From: Avichristensenella sp031550535
GTDB lineage: Bacteria; Bacillota; Clostridia; Christensenellales; Aristaeellaceae
DNA: 64,000 nucleotides
Direction: 5' to 3'
Assembly: GCA_031550535.1 (NCBI GenBank)
Contig: JAVBOM010000061.1
Location: 1 to 64,000 of the forward strand
Below are positions 58,579 through 64,000 of this stretch, piece by piece. The notes beneath the pieces are model-generated. The model was not told the origin of the DNA and ran no database searches. It worked only from the letters and a program-made list of their open reading frames with translations. Position 1 is the first letter of the stretch, and the number at the start of each line of letters is the position of its first letter. The position numbers were made by a program, and so were the translations under genes.

Positions 58579-59663
58579 CGCGGCAGGTGTGGTGTGGCCC
58601 CGTGGCGATCGGCGGCGGCGCGCCGGTATCCGTGCAGTCCATGACGAACACGGACACGCGCGATGTGGAGCGGACGCTGGCCCAGATCATCGCGCTCGCG
58701 GACGCCGGCGCGGACATCGTGCGCGTATCCGTCTATGACGAGGCGTGCGCCAAGGCGGTTCGCGCGCTGGTGGACGGCTCGCCCGTGCCCTTGGTGGCGG
58801 ACATCCATTTCGATTACAAGCTGGCGATCGCATCGGCCGAGAACGGCGTCCACAAGCTGCGCGTGAACCCCGGCAACATCGGGGGGGCGGCGAACGTGCG
58901 CGCGGTGGCGGACTGCGCGAAGGCGCACGGCGTGCCCATCCGCATCGGGGTGAACTCCGGCTCCGTGGAGCGGGATTTGCTGACCAAGCACGGGGGCCCG
59001 ACGCCGGAGGCGCTGGCGGAGAGCGCGCTCGGCCACGCGAAGCTGCTGGAGGATTGCGGATTTTACGACATCGCGCTGTCCGCGAAGGCGTCCTCGGCGC
59101 GGGACATGGTGCGGGCGTACCGGATTCTGTCACAGCAGTGCGAATATCCGCTGCATCTGGGCGTGACGGAGGCGGGCCTCCCGGGGCGCGGCACGATCAA
59201 ATCGGCCATCGGCATCGGCGCACTGCTCGTGGACGGCATCGGCGACACGATCCGCGTTTCCCTGTCCGGCGATCCGGTCGAGGAACCGCGCGCTGCACTG
59301 GAAATTCTGCGCGCGCTGAGCCTTGCCGGCGGGGTAGAGGTCGTCTCCTGCCCGACATGCGGCAGAACGTGCGTGGACGTGGTGGGCATTGCCCGGCGGA
59401 TCGAGGCGGAAACGCAGGATTGGCCCGAAACCATCAAGGTGGCGGTCATGGGCTGTGTCGTCAACGGGCCGGGGGAGGCGAAGGAAGCGGATCTCGGCAT
59501 CGCGGGCGGGGCATCCGGCTGTGCGTTGTTTCGGCGCGGGCAACCGCCGGCAAAGATCGAGGGCGACCCGGGCGAGGCGCTGCTGAATGCCCTGCGCGTC
59601 CATCGAGAGCAGATGAAGCAAGTGAGTAAAACGAATGAACTGGAAAGCGATTGTCCCGAGTGA
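58575..59663 (+). CDS. ispG: 4-hydroxy-3-methylbut-2-enyl diphosphate synthase
   Basis: A 362-residue [4Fe-4S] enzyme of the MEP pathway. PVSVQSMTNTDTRDVERTL (about 17-35), LRVNPGNIG (about 95) and cluster cysteines in SCPTCGRTC (about 260) and MGCVVNGPGEAKEADLG (about 295). ATG at 58575 overlaps rseP. The gene end overlaps the polC start by 29 bases. Confidence 0.98.
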   Translation: MTRQVWCGPVAIGGGAPVSVQSMTNTDTRDVERTLAQIIALADAGADIVRVSVYDEACAKAVRALVDGSPVPLVADIHFDYKLAIASAENGVHKLRVNPGNIGGAANVRAVADCAKAHGVPIRIGVNSGSVERDLLTKHGGPTPEALAESALGHAKLLEDCGFYDIALSAKASSARDMVRAYRILSQQCEYPLHLGVTEAGLPGRGTIKSAIGIGALLVDGIGDTIRVSLSGDPVEEPRAALEILRALSLAGGVEVVSCPTCGRTCVDVVGIARRIEAETQDWPETIKVAVMGCVVNGPGEAKEADLGIAGGASGCALFRRGQPPAKIEGDPGEALLNALRVHREQMKQVSKTNELESDCPE

Positions 59664-62600
59664 AATCACCCCCCTGGCGGAGCATCTGACGCTGGAAAAG
59701 GTGCTGGTGGATCGCGGCGCGACCCGCCTGTTTGTCAGCTTCCTGTCGGATGTGCTCGTGGAGGAGACGGAATACCTCATTCTGCGCAAAGCGTTCATCA
59801 AGGCGTTTTACGGCATGAAGGTCTCGCTGCGCGTGTGCAGCCCCGCGCTTGCGGACGCCGCGCGGCGGGACCTCGCGCCGTTCACGCCTTTTTTGACGGA
59901 TTGCCTCGCGCGCTCATCGCCCGGGGTGCGGCCGTGGCTGAAGGACGCGAAGTGGTCGCTGGAAGGCGACCGCATCTGTGTTTCGGTATCCTCCGACGCG
60001 GCGCTGCGCTATGTCCGGCATGTGGAGATGGACAAGCGGCTCGTGCAGCTTATGGCGGACGTGTTCCGCATGACGGTCGAAGCCGTGTTCATCTGCGAGG
60101 AGGACGTACAGGCGCAGCTAGAGCGCCTGAAGGAGCTGGAAGCGCGGGCGCAGGAAGCGATCAAGATACAAGCCGAGCAGACCGCGCGGGAGGCCGAGGC
60201 ATCCGATAAAAAGAAAAAAGCGGACAGGAAGATTTACGGCTCCGCCATCACGGAAAAGCCGGGCCCCGTCAGCGAGTTGGCGGAAGACACCGGCCGCTGT
60301 GTCGTGCGCGGGGAAATCGTGTCCGTGGAGACGCGGGAGCTGAAGGGCGGCGAGACGCGACTGCTCACGTTCTATCTGACCGACTACACTGGCACCATCG
60401 CCTGCAAAGCGTTCCTGCGCTACCGCTTCCGCCGCAATAATGGCGAGGAGGGCCAGACGCCCCAAGCGCCGACGGCGGAGGACATCGCGCGCGTGGACGC
60501 CATCACGTCCCGGCTGCGCCCGGGGGGCTGGATCACTGTGCGCGGCGATTGCCAGCTCGATAAGTTCACGCGCGAGCCGGGCATCATGATTTCCGACATG
60601 GAGACCGCCGAAGCGCCCAAGCGCCTGGACACGGCGGAGCAGAAGCGCGTGGAGCTGCATCTGCATACGCAGATGAGCAACATGGACGGCGTCAGTTCCG
60701 TGGATTCGCTGATCCGTCAGGCGGCCGAGTGGGGCCATCCAGCGGTAGCGGTGACGGACCACGGCGTGGTACAGGCGTTCCCGGACGCGTTTTCCGCGGC
60801 GAAGAAGCACGGCATCAAGCTGGTGCCCGGCATGGAAGGGTATCTGATCGACGAGGCGACGGTAGTGGAGAACCCGGCGGAGCGGTCCATAGACGATCCG
60901 ATCGTCGTGCTGGACTTTGAGACGACGGGCCTGTCGCCCCGGCTGAACCGCGTCATCGAGATCGGCGCGGTGCGCATGCGCGGGGACGAGATTGAGGACG
61001 AGCTGTCCATCATCATCGACCCGGGCGTGCAGATTCCCGCGAAGATCACGGAGATCACCGGCATCACGACCGCGATGGTGCGCGGCCAGCCGAAGTTTGG
61101 GGATGTCGTCCAGCAGTTTCTGGATTTCATCGGCGACGCGCCGCTCGCGGCGCACAACGCGCCGTTTGACGCCGCGTTCCTGCGCGAAGAATTGAACCGC
61201 TGCGGCCTGACGTGGAAAGGGCCGGTCATCGACACGCTGGCGTTCGCGCGCAAGGCGTATCCGGCGCTGAAAAGCCATCGGCTGGGCGCGGTTTGCCGTC
61301 ACACGGGCGTCAGCCTGAAGGACGCGCACCGCGCCGTGCACGACGCCAGGGCGACGGCGCAAATCCTGATGAAAATGCTGCAATTGGCGCGCGCCAGGGA
61401 CGCTTCGGACCTGAAATCCCTGAACATGGCATTCGCGGGCGGCGCGATTGGCGAGTCGCACCACATCATCCTGCTCGCCGTGTCGCAGCAGGGCATTACG
61501 AACCTGAACCGGCTCGTTTCCGAGGGGCATTTGCGGCACTACTACAAGCGGCCGCACATCCCGCGCGATCTGCTGCAGAAGTACCGAGAGGGCATTGTAG
61601 TCGGCAGCGCGTGCGAGGCGGGCGAGCTGTTCCGCGCCGTGCTGGACGGCCGGGACGACCAGGCGCTGTCGCGCATTGGGCGGTTTTACGATTATCTGGA
61701 AATCCAACCCGTGGGCAATAACGAATTTCTGGTCCGCGAGGGCCGCGTGAAGGACGACGAAGAGCTGCGGGATCTGAACCGGAAGATCGTCGCGCTCGGC
61801 GAAAAGCTGGGCATCCCGGTCGTCGCGACCGGCGACGTGCACTTCCTCCGCCCGGAGGACGCGTCAGCCCGCGCCATCCTGATGGCGGGCAAAGGGTTTG
61901 ACGACGCGGACGAGCAACCGCCGCTGTACTTCAAGACGACGGACGAGATGCTGGACGAGTTCTCGTACCTAGGCGCGGAAAAGGCGCTGGAAGTCGTGGT
62001 GACGAACCCGAACAAGATCGCCGCGCGCGTGGGGGAGGTGCGGTTGTTTCCGGCGCACCCGGAGGGCAAGGAGACGTTCCAACCCTTCTGGGAAGACGCG
62101 GCGGACAACATCCGGGACATGGCGATGGACGGGGCGCGCCGCCTGTACGGCGAATCGCTGCCGGACATCGTGCAGGCGCGGCTGGACAAGGAGCTTTCGT
62201 CGATCATCGGCTACGGGTTCGCCACGCTGTACAACATCGCGCAAAAGTTGGTGCAGAAGTCGCTGTCGGACGGGTTCCTGGTCGGCTCGCGCGGGTCGGT
62301 CGGGTCGTCGTTCGTGGCCACGATGTGCGGCATCACGGAGGTCAATCCGCTGCCGCCGCATTACCTGTGCCCGAACTGTCACTGGGTGCACTTTGACGAG
62401 CGGCACGAAATCGCCAGCATGGGCGTTGACCTGCCGCCGAAAACCTGCCCGGACTGTGGCGCGGACCTTCGGCGCGAGGGATTTGACATCCCGTTCGAGG
62501 TGTTTCTCGGCTTCAAGGGCGACAAAGTGCCGGACATCGACCTGAACTTCTCGGGCGTCTATCAGCCCAAGGCGCACAAGTACGTGGAGGAGCTGTTCGG

Positions 62601-63951
62601 CACGGACAACGTGTTCCGCGCGGGCACGATCGGCACGCTGGCGGAAAAGACGGCGTACGGCTATGTCAGCAAGTATCTGGAGGAGCGCGAGCGGCATGCC
62701 ACCGAGGCTGAGAAGAACCGGCTGGTCGCGGGCTGCGTCGGTGTCAAGCGGACGACCGGCCAGCACCCGGGCGGCATCGTCGTGCTGCCCAAGGACTACG
62801 AAATCTATCAGTTCACCGCCATCCAGCACCCGGCGGACGACACGGAGAGCGCCATCGTCACCACGCACTATGATTTCGGCTCCATGCACGATGTGCTCGT
62901 GAAGCTGGATATTCTGGGGCACGACGATCCGACGATGATCAACATGCTGGAGCGGCTGACCGGCGTGAAAGCGCTGGAAATCCCGCTGAACGACCCGGAC
63001 GTGATGAGCCTGTTCACCAGCCCGAAGGCCCTCGGCGTGAACCCGGGCGACATCCGCTGCACCACGGGCACGCTGGGCATTCCGGAGTTTGGCACGCGGT
63101 TCGTGCGCGGCATGCTGGACGCCACGAAGCCGCACACCATGGAGGAGCTGGTGCGCATTTCCGGCCTGTCGCATGGAACGGACGTGTGGCTGGGCAACGC
63201 GTCCGATTTGATCGCGTCCGGCACGGCGACGCTGCCCGAGTGCATCTGCACGCGCGACGACATCATGAACGCGCTGATGCTGCTGGGCGTGGAACCGGTC
63301 ATCGCGTTTAACACGATGGAATCCGTCCGCAAGGGCAAGGGGCTGAACCCGCAGATGGAGGACGCGATGCGGGCCGCGAGCACGCCGGAGTGGTTTATCG
63401 ACTCGTGCAAAAAGATCAAGTACATGTTCCCCAAGGGGCACGCCGTCGCGTATGTGACGATGGCGCTGCGCGTCGCGTGGTTCAAGGTGCACCGGCCGGA
63501 GGCGTACTACACCGCGTACTACACCGTGCGCGCCACAGCGTTTGACATTGGCATCATGAGCCGGGACGCGGACGGCCTGCGCGACCTGCTGGACGATTAC
63601 GACACGCGGTGGAAGGAACTGACGGCGGCGGAGAAGGATCAGGTGATCCTGGTCGAAATCGCGCTGGAAATGACCATGCGCGGCATCCGGCTGCTGCCGA
63701 TTGACCTGTACGAATCGGACGCTTCGGAGTTCCGGCTGGTGGAAGGAGGCATATTGCCGCCGTTCACGGCCATTCCGGGCCTGGGGCTTTCGGCGGCGCA
63801 ATCGCTGTGCGAGGTGCGCAAGGCCGGGCCGTACCTGTCCATGGAGGACGTGAAAATCAGGGCCAAGGTTTCCAGCGCCGTGATCGAGAGTCTGAAGGCG
63901 CACGGTGCGCTCGCGAATTTGGCGGAAACGAGCCAGGTTACGCTCTTTTAA
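59635..63951 (+). CDS. polC: DNA polymerase III alpha subunit, PolC type
   Basis: The 1438-residue replicative polymerase of Gram-positive bacteria. Order: N-terminal domains (about 1-190), OB fold (about 215-325), PHP first part (HLHTQMSNMDGVSS, about 342), DEDD 3'-5' exonuclease inserted in PHP (VLDFETTGLSPRLNRVIEIG about 423; HNAPFDAAFLREEL), PHP second part, and the polymerase core (about 830-1400) with zinc-finger cysteines CPNCH and CPDCG (about 910-945) and the catalytic PDIDLNFSG. Full length. ATG at 59635 lies inside ispG. The end is followed by a CCACCG/CGGCGG hairpin at the window edge. Confidence 0.98.
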   Translation: MNWKAIVPSEITPLAEHLTLEKVLVDRGATRLFVSFLSDVLVEETEYLILRKAFIKAFYGMKVSLRVCSPALADAARRDLAPFTPFLTDCLARSSPGVRPWLKDAKWSLEGDRICVSVSSDAALRYVRHVEMDKRLVQLMADVFRMTVEAVFICEEDVQAQLERLKELEARAQEAIKIQAEQTAREAEASDKKKKADRKIYGSAITEKPGPVSELAEDTGRCVVRGEIVSVETRELKGGETRLLTFYLTDYTGTIACKAFLRYRFRRNNGEEGQTPQAPTAEDIARVDAITSRLRPGGWITVRGDCQLDKFTREPGIMISDMETAEAPKRLDTAEQKRVELHLHTQMSNMDGVSSVDSLIRQAAEWGHPAVAVTDHGVVQAFPDAFSAAKKHGIKLVPGMEGYLIDEATVVENPAERSIDDPIVVLDFETTGLSPRLNRVIEIGAVRMRGDEIEDELSIIIDPGVQIPAKITEITGITTAMVRGQPKFGDVVQQFLDFIGDAPLAAHNAPFDAAFLREELNRCGLTWKGPVIDTLAFARKAYPALKSHRLGAVCRHTGVSLKDAHRAVHDARATAQILMKMLQLARARDASDLKSLNMAFAGGAIGESHHIILLAVSQQGITNLNRLVSEGHLRHYYKRPHIPRDLLQKYREGIVVGSACEAGELFRAVLDGRDDQALSRIGRFYDYLEIQPVGNNEFLVREGRVKDDEELRDLNRKIVALGEKLGIPVVATGDVHFLRPEDASARAILMAGKGFDDADEQPPLYFKTTDEMLDEFSYLGAEKALEVVVTNPNKIAARVGEVRLFPAHPEGKETFQPFWEDAADNIRDMAMDGARRLYGESLPDIVQARLDKELSSIIGYGFATLYNIAQKLVQKSLSDGFLVGSRGSVGSSFVATMCGITEVNPLPPHYLCPNCHWVHFDERHEIASMGVDLPPKTCPDCGADLRREGFDIPFEVFLGFKGDKVPDIDLNFSGVYQPKAHKYVEELFGTDNVFRAGTIGTLAEKTAYGYVSKYLEERERHATEAEKNRLVAGCVGVKRTTGQHPGGIVVLPKDYEIYQFTAIQHPADDTESAIVTTHYDFGSMHDVLVKLDILGHDDPTMINMLERLTGVKALEIPLNDPDVMSLFTSPKALGVNPGDIRCTTGTLGIPEFGTRFVRGMLDATKPHTMEELVRISGLSHGTDVWLGNASDLIASGTATLPECICTRDDIMNALMLLGVEPVIAFNTMESVRKGKGLNPQMEDAMRAASTPEWFIDSCKKIKYMFPKGHAVAYVTMALRVAWFKVHRPEAYYTAYYTVRATAFDIGIMSRDADGLRDLLDDYDTRWKELTAAEKDQVILVEIALEMTMRGIRLLPIDLYESDASEFRLVEGGILPPFTAIPGLGLSAAQSLCEVRKAGPYLSMEDVKIRAKVSSAVIESLKAHGALANLAETSQVTLF

Positions 63952-64000
63952 CGAAGGGGACCACCGATTTATTCGCGCGGCGGTCTTGCGGACGCTTTTC

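Overview
The window is GC-rich chromosomal DNA from a low-copy, single-replicon type context in a spore-former-lineage Firmicute (class Clostridia is the best guess). Support for this: Gram-positive PolC, spoIVB followed by spo0A, a CIRCE operator, an infC-rpmI-rplT operon with a leader attenuator, a clostridial iscR-iscS-iscU operon, and the Firmicute-order block rpsB-tsf-pyrH-frr-uppS-cdsA-dxr-rseP-ispG-polC. The exact genus is not determinable here. No tRNA, CRISPR array, prophage or transposase was seen.

Layout. 1-413: start of a GH94/GT84 glucan-synthase-like gene running off the left edge. 933-2686: GT4 glycosyltransferase and pgsA. 2715-4676: CIRCE-controlled htpG. 4791-8682: ABC-2 permease, S41 peptidase, MTA/SAH nucleosidase and a MarR regulator with a repeated operator. 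9152-9275: SRP RNA. 9407-10135: sensorless histidine kinase. 10479-13934: glyA, then iscR-iscS-iscU. 14000-20586 (minus strand): lipase, SH3 protein, spoIVB, spo0A, deoB. 20709-22630: phosphofructokinase and purine nucleoside phosphorylase. 23068-30231: a giant secreted protein with about 22 Big_2 Ig-like repeats. 30352-31506: DacF-type carboxypeptidase. 31576-34820 (minus): WYL regulator fused to a zinc ribbon, a SpoU methyltransferase, rplT, rpmI, infC. 35088-40886: proA, an unknown zinc-ribbon membrane protein, a eukaryote-type branching enzyme, an MBL lipoprotein and a small kinase. 40988-45281: TetR, MMPL exporter and a helical helper protein. 45672-49983: CHASE4 hybrid kinase, FMN-binding oxidase-like protein, Ogt. 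50288-51403 (minus): polysaccharide deacetylase. 51705-63951: the essential translation, isoprenoid, membrane and replication block.

Two observations stand out. First, a family of short intergenic double-hairpin repeats occurs at eight loci in both orientations. Its hairpin arms show compensatory substitutions, and in two cases the element's edge supplies the stop codon of the preceding gene. Extra stem-loop arrays accompany it at 10158-10355 and 50087-50235. Second, the Spo0A protein keeps a convincing DNA-binding domain, but its receiver has Ser instead of Asp at the phosphoacceptor position and has lost the acidic pair, so it cannot be a standard phosphorelay target. Other points are a non-AUG (AUC) infC start, TTG starts in iscU and rseP, an internal Shine-Dalgarno plus ATG inside the WYL-zinc ribbon gene, and back-to-back promoters with overlapping -35 boxes between the lipase and pfkA.
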